Notes: generated by a model not told the origin, from the letters alone. Shown: positions 35,503-43,694, numbered from the stretch's first letter. The stretch: DNA of 64,000 nucleotides from Streptomyces sp. NBC_01197 (GCF_036010505.1 NZ_CP108569.1:3297001-3361000); one strand, 5' to 3'. A program made the numbers and translations.

Positions 35503-37649
35503 GTGCTCTCCTGTGGTTCGGTCAGATGCAGTCGGGGCACGGTGCGGTCGGCGTCGGCCCAGGCGAGGACTGGGCGGCCGGGGAACTCGGGCGGGCTGGC
35601 CATGGCGTTCGCCCGGTAGCCGCGCACCCCGTCGGGCAGCTCCCGGGTGGCGACGTCCGCCATGTGCTCGACGACATGTGAGGCTCCGTCCCGGCCGCGG
35701 TCCCACACCACCACAGGTATGCCCAGCGCGAGACAGATCTGCACGATGCCGTCACGCGGGCCGGGTGGCACATCCACGGAGACGCGTACCGTGTCGAGTT
35801 GGTTGACCAGAGTGGAGTAGACGGCGTCGCGGTCCATGGACTCCGAGACGACAACGGTCCTCCCCGAGTCGAGCCGGTTCCATCTGGTGCGCCAGTGGGA
35901 CATGAAGCGGCCGTGTCTGCGCAGCAGTTCGGGGCAGTGCACGACCAGCGGATACTCCACGCCGAGCACCCCCGGCACGATCTCGTCCGGGTCCCGCGCC
36001 TCCCACTCGTCCACGGGCAGGTTCAGGCTGCCGCGGTCCACCAGCACCTCGACCAGGGGCGGCCGCTCGTCCCCGGCCGGGGGCGTGAGCGAGTCCAGCA
36101 CGCGCAGCACCTCGCGCGCCGCCTCCGACGCCGAGTACGACACGGCGCTGTCCGTCGACACCTGCCGGGGCCCGGCCCCCTCGTCGCACCAGCTCCGCAG
36201 GTGGTGGCGGCCCGGCTCCGCCCGCGTCACCTGCACCAGGACGCGCACCCGTGCCGAGCGGCCCCGCACGGAGCGCACCCACTCCTGGGCGTCGGCCCGG
36301 CGCTCGCCGAGTGCCATCCGCGGGATGCCGAGTCGCTGGGCCACCCCGTCCGCCCACATCCGCAGCTCCGCCTCCCGGTGCTTGGTGCCCAGCGCACCGA
36401 CGTACTCCATGACACGCAGCAGCGCCGGGACCCTGCGTTCCCGGCCGGCGGAGTGGCCGTCGCCCGGCAGCACCTCCAGGTGGTCGAGGAGCTCGTCCAG
36501 GGAGTCCCCGCCGGGCCGGGCGGCCAGATGCGGCAGCGCGGCGCGCACCGCCTCCGGGAAACGGGCCAGCACCGCCGCCCGGTCCATGTTCCGCAGGTGC
36601 TTGTGGAGCGCGGCGTACTCCTGCGGGGACAGCAGCCTGGGCGTGCGCGACAGGGCGCCCGCCGCCAGTAACCGGTCGGCGGCCTCCGGGCTTTCGCGGC
36701 GCAGGATCCCGGAGAGGGCCGCCAGGGCGCGCGGGTGGGTGAGGAGGAACTCCGCGAACTCCTCGGGGGTGGGCGGGGTGACGCCGCTGCCCTTCTCGAT
36801 GCCGCACGCAGTGGCCAGCCGCTGGGCGCGGTCGATGCGCTCGCTCATCACCGGCAGGAGTTCCGCGATCGCCTCCGCCAGCAGCATGAAGGCGGGGTCC
36901 TCCGGGCCGGGGGTTGCGGGAAGTACCGCGTCGAGGACGCCCAGGGGCCGCAGTTCGGCCTCGACACGCTGCCAGGGGACGGCCCAGCTGCGCCGGACCA
37001 GATGCTGGGGGCTGTACGGGAGCGGGGCGCCGGTACGGGGGTCGCGGGGCGGCATGAAGTGCGCGACGACGAGCCCGACGACGGCCCCCTCGTGCCTGCA
37101 CCAGAGCGGTCCTCCGCTGTAGCCCGCGCCGACCGCCATGCCGTTCAGCTCACCGTCCAGGTAGCCGAGCGAGCGGTGGAGCGAGGTGACGGTGAGGCGG
37201 GCGTGGGTGGCGCCCCTCCCGCCGCCGTGCCAGGCCCCGACCTCCTGGCCGACCGCCATGGCGGCCCGGCCGACGGCGGGCAGGCCCGCTGCGGGGGCGT
37301 CGACGCGCAGCACCGCGAGGTCGCCGAGCCACTCGTCTTCCCCCTTGCGGACCGCGCCGCCGTCCCGGCCGCGTGGTGGGATCCAGTGCGCCACACGTGC
37401 GGAGTACCGGTGCGTCCGCGCCGTGTCGCGAAGTTCCACCGGGATCTCGACGGCCCCCGGCGACCGGGACTCGAACATGTCGCGTGCCAGGGCGTCGTTG
37501 ACGACGTGGGCGCAGGTCAGCACGGTGTCGGCGCCGAGTACGAAGCCGGCGCCTGCGGCCTTGTCTCCTTCGGCCCGCAGTACGGACACGACATGGAGGG
37601 ACGGGTCGTCGTCCACGTCCCCGGCGGTACGGAACCACCCCACGCTCAC
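35499..37649 (-). CDS. Trypsin-like serine protease with VMAP-like C-terminal region
   Basis: A 716-residue protein. The N-terminal 220 residues form a chymotrypsin-fold protease with H48 in LTCAHVV, D110 in WLGDLAVLRV and S178 in GAGYSGGPLW. No signal peptide is seen, so it is cytosolic. After a spacer, about 270-440 are helical, and 440-716 resemble the vWA-MoxR-associated protein C-domain (LVEVLVDRGSLNLPVDEWE given in part, YPLVVHCPELL, LALGIPVVVWDRG). GTG 37649 overlaps the upstream stop by four bases. In known ternary systems the protease is proposed as effector released by MoxR-vWA signalling; that is established by comparative prediction, not by this sequence. Confidence 0.8.
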   Translation of the reverse strand: MSVGWFRTAGDVDDDPSLHVVSVLRAEGDKAAGAGFVLGADTVLTCAHVVNDALARDMFESRSPGAVEIPVELRDTARTHRYSARVAHWIPPRGRDGGAVRKGEDEWLGDLAVLRVDAPAAGLPAVGRAAMAVGQEVGAWHGGGRGATHARLTVTSLHRSLGYLDGELNGMAVGAGYSGGPLWCRHEGAVVGLVVAHFMPPRDPRTGAPLPYSPQHLVRRSWAVPWQRVEAELRPLGVLDAVLPATPGPEDPAFMLLAEAIAELLPVMSERIDRAQRLATACGIEKGSGVTPPTPEEFAEFLLTHPRALAALSGILRRESPEAADRLLAAGALSRTPRLLSPQEYAALHKHLRNMDRAAVLARFPEAVRAALPHLAARPGGDSLDELLDHLEVLPGDGHSAGRERRVPALLRVMEYVGALGTKHREAELRMWADGVAQRLGIPRMALGERRADAQEWVRSVRGRSARVRVLVQVTRAEPGRHHLRSWCDEGAGPRQVSTDSAVSYSASEAAREVLRVLDSLTPPAGDERPPLVEVLVDRGSLNLPVDEWEARDPDEIVPGVLGVEYPLVVHCPELLRRHGRFMSHWRTRWNRLDSGRTVVVSESMDRDAVYSTLVNQLDTVRVSVDVPPGPRDGIVQICLALGIPVVVWDRGRDGASHVVEHMADVATRELPDGVRGYRANAMASPPEFPGRPVLAWADADRTVPRLHLTEPQEST

Positions 37650-38074
37650 TCCCCGCTGGGCGTCGGTGCGGGGGCGGGGACGGCGGGAGCCGGCTGGGTC
37701 GGCTGGGTCGGCTTCCAGCTGGCGGTGACGGTGAGGTGGGCCTGCCCGTTGGAGCCCACGATTCCGAACTTGAGGTCCTGGCCGACCTGCACGCCGAAGG
37801 TCACGCTCAGCTCCGTGGGCGGCTCGGGCGCGGAGATGACGGCGTGGTGCACCTCTTGGAGCAGCGGGCCCAGCGGCTTGAACACCCCGCGCAGCGCCCC
37901 GGCCGCGAAATCGGCGACGGCCCGGCCGCCCGAGGCCACCGGCACCGCCTGCCCCATGCCTTCCGGGAGGTCACGGTCGGGTGCGGGGGGTGCGGGGGTC
38001 GCGCCCTCAACGGGGGTGAGCAGGAAACGGACCGGCGTACCGTCGTCGAGATCGAGGTCAGGCGTAGTAGACAC
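37646..38074 (-). CDS. Small trypsin-co-occurring protein (CU044_2847/Trypco1-like)
   Basis: A protein of about 142 residues with a strand-rich pattern: DDGTPVRFLLTPVEG at the N-terminus and LSVTFGVQVGQDLKFGIVG with AHLTVTASWKP at the end, which matches the small family that co-occurs with trypsin-like conflict proteases. A Pro/Ala-rich tail closes it. GTG 38074 is chosen by fit to the family; no strong RBS is seen and an ATG at 38101 is possible. Its stop overlaps the protease start as GTGA. By family association it may be a sensor or adaptor for the protease. Confidence 0.72.
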   Translation of the reverse strand: MSTTPDLDLDDGTPVRFLLTPVEGATPAPPAPDRDLPEGMGQAVPVASGGRAVADFAAGALRGVFKPLGPLLQEVHHAVISAPEPPTELSVTFGVQVGQDLKFGIVGSNGQAHLTVTASWKPTQPTQPAPAVPAPAPTPSGE

Positions 38075-38196
38075 GTGCACATTGTCGCCAGTTGAACGCA
38101 TCCGGTGTGCGAAGGTGCGCAACTCGGTTACCGGATCGGTGCATTGACCCGCGCGGACACGTCGGCCTCTGCTTCCACCGGTGGCTCCTCCGTCGG

Positions 38197-39003
38197 TCAC
38201 CCGCCCCCGCCGGGGCGGTCCCGGTCGCGCGGGCTGGGCAGTCGCGGGATGGTGGGAACTTTGGAGCGGCGGTTCTTGGGCGCGAAAGCAGGCCCGGGCG
38301 ACGGGGCGGCGGCGTCCGGGGCCGACGGCCGTGGCCCGGAGCCCCGGGGCGGCCGGGGATCGGGCGCGGCTGTCCGCGCCGTCCCGCGTGAGGCCGCCGG
38401 GTCCGTTTCCACCGGGTCGGCGGACAGCGGCGGCACCCGGCGCGCGCCACCCGTGCGGTGAGCGTCCGGACGTGGATGGTCCGTGGCCGGGTTCGTCCGC
38501 CCCTCAACGGTGGGTTCGTCGCGCCGGATGCCGACGCGGTCGCTGTACGGGTCCCGGTGCGGATCGCCGTACGGGTCGCGGTACGGGTCGGCCGGCGCCG
38601 AGCCCCCGGGGCGTGGCCGGGGTTGGGGGTACTCCGGACGGTCGTACCGCTCCCTGCGACGGAACGGGATAACCGCGGCCTGCCCGGGGACCCGGCCGCC
38701 GGGCTCTCCCGCTTCGACGCGTCCGACCAGATCGACCAGCTGGTGGTACTGCGCCGCCGCGTCACGCCAGCCCCGCCCGTACGCGGCGAACTCGCGCCGC
38801 TCCAGTTCCTCACGCAACATGACCACCAGGTCGTCCGCAGCGTGGCCCTCCAGCAGCGCGCCCACAGCGGCGAGGAGCTGGGTGAGATCGCCGGCAGGCG
38901 GCCCCGCGTCCTTCTCGGCGTCCGGTGCCGCAGACCGCCGCTGCCGCGGCGTACTCCCGGATGAGCCGTTCGCCTGCCGGGAGCCCTTCTCGCCCTCGAC
39001 CAT
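38197..39003 (-). CDS. Hypothetical protein with disordered Pro/Arg-rich C-terminus
   Basis: A 268-residue protein not recognised. Residues 40-100 are helical (LTQLLAAVGALLEG, VMLREELERREFAAYGRGW, YHQLVDLVGRVEAG) and could form a small conserved domain. Residues 120-268 are rich in Pro, Arg, Asp with DPYRDPYGDPHRDPYSDR-like repeats and are probably disordered. ATG 39003 has AGGAAG about 9 bases upstream. It ends 122 bases before the conflict-system operon on the same strand and may be its first gene; a 293-base gap separates it from the tail-cluster regulator. Confidence 0.65.
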   Translation of the reverse strand: MVEGEKGSRQANGSSGSTPRQRRSAAPDAEKDAGPPAGDLTQLLAAVGALLEGHAADDLVVMLREELERREFAAYGRGWRDAAAQYHQLVDLVGRVEAGEPGGRVPGQAAVIPFRRRERYDRPEYPQPRPRPGGSAPADPYRDPYGDPHRDPYSDRVGIRRDEPTVEGRTNPATDHPRPDAHRTGGARRVPPLSADPVETDPAASRGTARTAAPDPRPPRGSGPRPSAPDAAAPSPGPAFAPKNRRSKVPTIPRLPSPRDRDRPGGGG

Positions 39004-39296
39004 GCGTGGCTCTTCCTGACGTCCCCTTTGTCGCCGCCCCCCATGACCGGCGCCCCGAGGCCCCGCCCCCCTTCCGGCGACCGCGAAGCTCACCACCGGC
39101 GCTTACTTGCGGTGACAACCGGCAACTCCCCAAGGAACGGACCGGCCACAGTTTAGCCCGCCACGCCTGAACCCCCTCGCCCGGAGGCGCAGGGCGCACG
39201 GCCGACGACATCCGCAGGCGGGCGGGGGCAGTGCGCAACGCGGCAGCGGGACCGGCCGGGTCGGCGCGGAACGAAGTCACGGCACCCGACGGGGTC

Positions 39297-39749
39297 TCAG
39301 CCTCTTCGGGCCCGCCGCGCCGGGAGGTCCCGCTCCACCGGATCGCCGGGCAGGAACTGCCCCGCCACCCGCAGGAACATCTCGCGCTGCTCGGGCGGCA
39401 CCCCGAGAGCGGCTGCGGCTTCCTCCAGGCTGATCCGCCTGTCGCCGGTGACCCGGCGCTCCAGATCATCACCGGCCGACGGCAACGGCAGCTCGTCCTC
39501 AGTCAGCCGCCCCGAGCGGATCAGCATCTCCCGCACGGAGATGTCCAAAGCGTGTGCGAGCCGGCGCATCGTCTCCAGGTCAGGCATACTCTGCCGCTGC
39601 AACAGCCGTGTGATGGCGGCCCGGTGGACGCCCGCCTCGTCGGCGAGGCGTGATTTGCCGCCGCCCCGCGGACTGTCGATGTCGTATCCACGCTGCCGGA
39701 TCACATCCTCGATCCAGGCCGTGAACTGGTCCAGTTCGTTGGCGGTCAC
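39297..39749 (-). CDS. XRE-type regulator of the tail cluster
   Basis: A 150-residue DNA-binding protein. The HTH is at about 30-65 (KSRLADEAGVHRAAITRLLQ); an extra N-terminal helix and a polar C-terminus (LEEAAAALGVPPEQREMFLR) surround it. It is divergent from the tail genes and read away from them, as phage repressors are. GTG 39749 follows GGAGGGAGGCGAG. Its promoter carries a CATAAT -10 at 39805-39810 bracketed by two TTGCG palindromes, so autorepression is likely. It could be the repressor or an activator of the whole 39-58 kb module. Confidence 0.85.
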   Translation of the reverse strand: MTANELDQFTAWIEDVIRQRGYDIDSPRGGGKSRLADEAGVHRAAITRLLQRQSMPDLETMRRLAHALDISVREMLIRSGRLTEDELPLPSAGDDLERRVTGDRRISLEEAAAALGVPPEQREMFLRVAGQFLPGDPVERDLPARRARRG

Positions 39750-39791
39750 GTGCCCTCGCCTCCCTCCGAAGCGATCCCAAGGTTACCGCGC

Positions 39792-39827
39792 TTGCGCGCA
39801 CGGAATTATGAGCTTTTGCGTGCGCAA
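39792..39827. promoter_or_regulatory. Two TTGCG palindromes flanking the regulator promoter
   Basis: TTGCGCGCACGGAA (39792-39805) and TTGCGTGCGCAA (39816-39827) sit on each side of ATTATG (39805-39810), whose complement CATAAT is a good -10 box for the minus-strand regulator gene. The half-site TTGCGYGC recurs at 39923-39940 and 42086-42099. Confidence 0.75.
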
Positions 39828-39922
39828 TGTGGAGGTCCTGTCGAGATGGGGCCATCTGCACACGCGCAGCGATCTTGAGGACACCCTCCGCGCCTGCCAC
39901 GGAGAGCCTCTCTGCATTTTTG

Positions 39923-39940
39923 TTGCGCGCTCGCACGCAA
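39923..39940. promoter_or_regulatory. TTGCG palindrome upstream of the WhiB-like gene
   Basis: TTGCGCGCTCGCACGCAA: half-sites TTGCGCGC and GCACGCAA with a two-base gap. It lies 168 bases before the WhiB-like gene in the 359-base gap from 39750 to 40108, which otherwise contains no convincing gene. Confidence 0.7.
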
Positions 39941-40108
39941 TCTGCCACTCTGCGGCGACGCCAGTTCCCCTGCGGCCATCCACCGCCCTCTGCCCCGTTC
40001 CACCCGCCTCGTCACACCAGCCCCGTCACACCAGCCCTGTCACACCAGTCCCTTCACACCTGTCTGTCCCATCAGTCCCGTTCCGTCGCTCGCGCACCAG
40101 GAGCACTC

Positions 40109-40375
40109 ATGGATCAGTCCCTGCTAGCCCTCCCCTCCAACACCTGGACCAGCTCGGCCGCCTGCCTGGGCCTGCCGCCGGAGGCCGTCTTCGCCCGGCG
40201 CCCGGCCGAGGCTGCGCGCGCCCTCACGGCCTGCGCCCGCTGCCCGGTCGCCCAGCAGTGCGAGGAGACGGTGGCGCCGGAGTCCAGCTGGTTCGACGGG
40301 GTGTGCGCGGGGCGCCTCTGGCGCAACGGCAGGACCGTCGCCCTGGTTCGCCGACCGCGACGCCGCACCGCCTGA
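40109..40375 (+). CDS. WhiB-like iron-sulfur regulator
   Basis: An 88-residue protein with the WhiB cysteine pattern: C19, then C42-A-R-C45 and C51 (TACARCPVAQQCEE), followed by WFDGVCAGRLWR in the position of the G[VI]WGG turn and a basic tail for DNA contact. It could bind a [4Fe-4S] cluster and a sigma factor. Phage-borne WhiB proteins are common in actinophages. AGGAG precedes the ATG at 40109. It opens the rightward transcript after the TTGCG operator region. Confidence 0.85.
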   Translation: MDQSLLALPSNTWTSSAACLGLPPEAVFARRPAEAARALTACARCPVAQQCEETVAPESSWFDGVCAGRLWRNGRTVALVRRPRRRTA

Positions 40376-40447
40376 ACCTCCGCCCGGCCCGCACCACTCA
40401 CAGAACACGCACCACCCGCAGAACACACGGAGCAGAAAGGCCCCGCG

Positions 40448-41257
40448 ATGAGTGAGACAAAGGCTTCCGGAGCCGCCGCCACGCACGGCGCTCCCCTCCG
40501 CACCCAGGACGGCCGGCCCCAGGAGGGGCGACCCCGTGGGGACGGCGCGGGCGATGCCCGGGACGCCGCGCTCTGGGCCGCCCTGCTGATCAGCCAGTTC
40601 CCCGACCTGCTGGAGGAGTTGGCGCCATCAGCCGGCAGCCGCCCGACCGCCGTACGGCATGTCCCCGGGCCGGCCGAACGCACGGCACGCGCCGCCGCGG
40701 CCGCCGCCGAACACGCCGAGGCCCTGCGCAACGAGCAGCAGCACGGACTCGCCGTGCCCGGCCACACCGCCGCCCCCGTACGGCTGCACATCTCGGACGC
40801 CCTGCGCGACATCACCGACGGTGTGATCGAGCTGGAAGAGGCCCTGTTCGACCGGCTGCGCCTGGGCCGCCCGCGCCGCGCCCCCGTACCCGAGCGGCTC
40901 GCCCGGGTCGCAGCGCTCCTCGGACGCACCGCCGCCGACCCCACCCTGGCCCGGCACACGCGCGACGAGCTGCGCCGGATGGCACGGCGCTGCTCCCGGG
41001 CACTGGGCGAGACCGAGACCATGGTCCGGCTGTCCGGGCACTGCCCGTGGTGCGACTCCGTCTCGCTGCGCGTCTTCCCCGACCGGGACGCCGTGCTCTG
41101 CGTGAACCCGGGCTGCCGCTGCGGCGACGAGAAGTGCGACTGTGCGACCGACCCGGCCTTCCGCCACCTCTGGGAGCGGGATGCCTGGGCTGCCGTCGAG
41201 CCGTCCCGTACCGGCACGGCGGACTCCGCAGCCTCGGCAGCAGGCGATCTCCGATGA
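40448..41257 (+). CDS. Hypothetical phage-type protein with a cysteine-rich zinc-ribbon-like segment
   Basis: A 269-residue protein I do not recognise by name. The first 190 residues are Ala-rich helices. Near 197-240 is GHCPWCDSVSLRVFPD, then CVNPGCRCGDEKCDC, a Cys cluster (C-x2-C ... C-x4-C-x-C-x4-C-x-C) likely to bind zinc. Similar proteins occur in actinophage and prophage regions. It overlaps the next gene by four bases (ATGA). Confidence 0.7.
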   Translation: MSETKASGAAATHGAPLRTQDGRPQEGRPRGDGAGDARDAALWAALLISQFPDLLEELAPSAGSRPTAVRHVPGPAERTARAAAAAAEHAEALRNEQQHGLAVPGHTAAPVRLHISDALRDITDGVIELEEALFDRLRLGRPRRAPVPERLARVAALLGRTAADPTLARHTRDELRRMARRCSRALGETETMVRLSGHCPWCDSVSLRVFPDRDAVLCVNPGCRCGDEKCDCATDPAFRHLWERDAWAAVEPSRTGTADSAASAAGDLR

Positions 41258-41541
41258 GCCCTCGACCGCGCCCGTACGCCCCTCTCGCCGACGTCACCCT
41301 GGTGACCAGCGCCCTCGCCGCCCAGGAGGCCGGGGTGGTGCCGGCGACCATCAGGAAGTGGGTGCAGCTCGGCCATCTGCGGCCGTCGGGCCGGCAGGGC
41401 AGGCGCCGGCTCTACCGCCTCGAGCATGTCTTCGCCGCCGAACGCGCCACCCGGCGTGCGCAGGGGCGCCGCACGACGGCCGCCGCCCCCGCCCCGCGGG
41501 CCGGTCCCGCCACGGAGCACACCCCCGCAGAGCGCCGCTGA
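41254..41541 (+). CDS. MerR/excisionase-like helix-turn-helix protein
   Basis: A 95-residue protein. A winged HTH typical of excisionase or MerR-type N-domains is visible: VTSALAAQEAGVVPATIRKW followed by GRQGRRRLYRLEHVFAAE. The Ala/Pro/Arg-rich tail is probably disordered. Its ATG overlaps the previous stop. It may regulate the cluster; a DNA-packaging small-subunit role cannot be excluded, but no large terminase is present. Confidence 0.75.
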   Translation: MSPRPRPYAPLADVTLVTSALAAQEAGVVPATIRKWVQLGHLRPSGRQGRRRLYRLEHVFAAERATRRAQGRRTTAAAPAPRAGPATEHTPAERR

Positions 41542-41579
41542 CAGCGGAGACACCCGCAACACCCGCCCCCGCACAGCAC

Positions 41580-41611
41580 CGCCCCCGGCCCCGCACAAGG
41601 GACCGGGGGCG
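41580..41611. terminator. Bidirectional stem-loop terminator
   Basis: CGCCCCCGG (41580-41588) and CCGGGGGCG (41603-41611) followed by TTT, between the HTH gene stop and the convergent small gene stop. Confidence 0.75.
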
Positions 41612-41620
41612 TTTCGCGTG

Positions 41621-41884
41621 TCAGACGGACGCCTCGACGGGCCGGTGAGGACGAGGTCGAGGTCGTACGAGCGCGGGTCTCGTCGCCATCGCCTCCTGCC
41701 AGCCGCTGGAGAAGCCACGGAGTTCGGCGTCCCCGGCGATCCGGGCCCCCACCTCACCCACGACCGCGGCCAGCGTGCGGCCCACCTCTCCGGTGTAGCG
41801 GCCGGCCTGCGCCGATTCCACGGCGACCGCGACGGCGGCAGCCATCACATCGGCCAACCGCTCCTTCGGCCCTCCGGTCACCAC
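41621..41884 (-). CDS. Small hypothetical protein
   Basis: An 87-residue mostly helical protein (RLADVMAAAVAVAVESAQAG, then VGRTLAAVVGEVGARIAG and FSSGWQEAM) with a basic tail. Not recognised. Two adjacent GTG codons (41884, 41881) are possible starts; no strong RBS. It is transcribed against the tail genes and ends at a terminator shared with the HTH gene. Confidence 0.5.
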   Translation of the reverse strand: MVTGGPKERLADVMAAAVAVAVESAQAGRYTGEVGRTLAAVVGEVGARIAGDAELRGFSSGWQEAMATRPALVRPRPRPHRPVEASV

Positions 41885-42085
41885 GACTGCTCACCGTTGT
41901 ACGTCGTCACGGCCCCACCGTCCTTACCCAGCGGCGATCCACGCCGCGTCGGTCTCATTCGAATCCCAGTTCGAGTTGGCGCCCAGAGTAGCGCAGCCCT
42001 CGCACGGACGTCCGGCATATGACGGCCCAACACCTCGCCGACGCCCGTCAAACCTCCACACCAGACCGATGCGGCACGAAGTTGG

Positions 42086-42099
42086 TTGCGCGCACGCAA
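42086..42099. promoter_or_regulatory. TTGCG palindrome upstream of the first tail gene
   Basis: TTGCGCGCACGCAA lies 140 bases before the tail terminator gene, in the 355-base non-coding gap from 41885 to 42239. A TATGGC that could serve as -10 follows 18 bases later, so the site would overlap the -35 region. It matches the sites at 39792-39940. Confidence 0.72.
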
Positions 42100-42239
42100 T
42101 CTCTCGATCACTATGGCTGCAGCGGCGGAGCTGTGCCCCTTCCCTCCAGGTGGCACGGCCCCGCCGCTCTCGTGTCCGGCGTGCGTACGGGCCGTACGTA
42201 CGGACGTCCACCGCCGGCCCGCACAAAGGAGTGACCACC

Positions 42240-42650
42240 ATGCCCTCATCCGCGCCGGGCACGTTCCCGGACGTACAGGCCATCGCCCGGGACCTGCTCA
42301 AAACCCGGCCGGAGCTGGCCGGCGCGTACGTCGACGACGCACCGCCGGCCGGCTTCGACGGGACACAGCAGGCCGTGCTGATCTCCCGGATGGGCGGGGC
42401 CTGGGTCGACGACCTGCATGTGGACCAGCCGCTGATCCAGCTGGAGGTCTACGGGCCGCAGAAGTCCGTGGCGCACACGCTGGCCAACGCGGCCCGCGCC
42501 GCCCTGCTGGCCGCGACCGGCACCGTCTTCGGCACCTCGTTCATCAGCGACGTGACCGAGGCGGACGGGCCGCGCTGGCTGCCCGACTACGTCTACGCGG
42601 GCGCCAACCGTTACGTCTGCGTCCTCCGCTTCACCGTCCGTACGGACTGA
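42240..42650 (+). CDS. Tail terminator/tail completion protein
   Basis: A 136-residue protein. The pattern of one N-terminal helix (VQAIARDLLKTRPEL), a strand block (AVLISRMGGAWVDDLHVDQP, LIQLEVYG) and helix (ANAARAALLAATG) matches siphovirus tail terminators that cap the tube. It directly precedes the tail tube gene, as expected. AAGGAG precedes the ATG at 42240. In a phage it would join the head connector; here no head genes exist. Confidence 0.75.
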   Translation: MPSSAPGTFPDVQAIARDLLKTRPELAGAYVDDAPPAGFDGTQQAVLISRMGGAWVDDLHVDQPLIQLEVYGPQKSVAHTLANAARAALLAATGTVFGTSFISDVTEADGPRWLPDYVYAGANRYVCVLRFTVRTD

Positions 42651-42822
42651 CACCGCACAGCTCCTCCTCATCCGCACAGCGCCGCCACTCGCACCGGCTG
42701 AACCGGCCCCACCGGTTGAACCGATCGCGCACCACCGGCCGAGCAGGCCGCACCCCGTACGGACCAACTCCGGCGTACGCCCGCCCGCTCACCCGGGCCG
42801 TGTAACGCCTCCCCCTGAACCT

Positions 42823-42849
42823 GGCCCCGCCGAACCGAACGGCGGGGCC
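42823..42849 (+). terminator. Stem-loop between tail terminator and tail tube genes
   Basis: GGCCCCGCCG and CGGCGGGGCC form a perfect 10-bp stem with a 7-base loop in the 266-base gap before the tube gene. It may partially end transcription, or mark an independent tube promoter downstream. Confidence 0.65.
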
Positions 42850-42916
42850 TTCGCCGTACCCACCCCGGATACGGCGGCCCCACCCGGGGCAACTCCCTGG
42901 AAAGGAAGCCACTTTC

Positions 42917-43510
42917 ATGGCTGGTAATAACTCGTCCGAGATCCGCATCGCCGGAACGGGCCGCATCCTCGTGGCCCCGGCCGGCACCCCGGCGCCGACC
43001 CAGTTCTCCGCCGACCCGTCGGCCGACTGGGACAAGACGGTGTGGCGGGACCTCGGATACACCTCCACCGACGGCGTGACCTTCTCCAAGAAGGACAAGC
43101 TCGACCCGGTGGAGACGTGGCAGGCGGTCAGCCCGGCCCGCTTCATCTACGCGGACCGCGATCTGACGCTGAAGTTCGCCATGCTCCAGTTCAACGAGGA
43201 CACCCTGCCGTTCTTCATGGGCGGTGACGCGGTGAACGCGACCACCAACCCGGGTGTCTACTCCTACAACGTGCCGGACGGCCCCCAGTTCGACGAGCGG
43301 GCCCTCGGCCTGGAGTTCCACGACGGGGCGGACGTCACGTACCGGTTCGTCATCCCGCGCGGCCAGGTCACCGCGTCGGACGACATCAAGCTGGCCCGCA
43401 AGGCCGCCGCCACGCTCGGCGTCACCTTCACGGCGCTGTCCTCGGGCGAGACCCAGCCGCTGGCGACCTTCGTCATGAAGGACCCGTCGTACCTCACGAC
43501 CAGCGCCTGA
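42917..43510 (+). CDS. Phage tail tube protein (major tail protein)
   Basis: A 197-residue protein forming stacked hexamers of the tail tube. N-terminal IRIAGTGRILVAPAGTPAPT and the block WRDLGYTSTDGVTFSKKDKL are typical of siphovirus major tail proteins of actinophages; a strand-rich C-terminus follows (VTYRFVIPRGQVTA). AAAGGAAG precedes the ATG at 42917. A hairpin and tandem repeats follow it, which may limit read-through to the less-needed genes. Confidence 0.85.
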   Translation: MAGNNSSEIRIAGTGRILVAPAGTPAPTQFSADPSADWDKTVWRDLGYTSTDGVTFSKKDKLDPVETWQAVSPARFIYADRDLTLKFAMLQFNEDTLPFFMGGDAVNATTNPGVYSYNVPDGPQFDERALGLEFHDGADVTYRFVIPRGQVTASDDIKLARKAAATLGVTFTALSSGETQPLATFVMKDPSYLTTSA

Positions 43511-43539
43511 CCCCCTGCCCCCGGCCACGGGGGCACCTC

Positions 43540-43579
43540 GGGGTGCCGGGCCACCGGCCGCGTCCGGCCCCGGCACCCC
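43540..43579 (+). terminator. Stem-loop after the tail tube gene
   Basis: GGGGTGCCGGG (43540-43550) pairs perfectly with CCCGGCACCCC (43569-43579) over an 18-base loop. Its place after the most abundant tail protein gene suggests attenuation. Confidence 0.7.
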
Positions 43580-43615
43580 TCCGTACGTGACTCCGTACGT
43601 GACTCCGTACGTGAC
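43580..43615. repeat. Three perfect 12-bp tandem repeats
   Basis: TCCGTACGTGAC occurs three times in a row directly after the hairpin and 80 bases before the tail assembly chaperone. Each unit contains the dyad CGTACG, so it may be a protein-binding array. Confidence 0.85.
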
Positions 43616-43694
43616 CGGACCACCCGACCCGTACGGCCGGCCCCAACCGGCCACGACACCGCACCGCTCAGCACCCTTCCGAAACGGAGACCTC

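Noticed and set aside
39250..40108. An att-like copy of the tRNA-Thr 3' end at the left edge of the tail cluster
   Set aside because: No stretch resembling GGGATTCGAACCCGAG was found there.
38197..41884. Similarity between the helical segments of the genes at 38197-39003 (AAYGRGWRDA) and 41621-41884 (GFSSGWQEA)
   Set aside because: Only a few residues match (F/A-x-GW-x-E/D-A); not enough to call a shared domain by eye.
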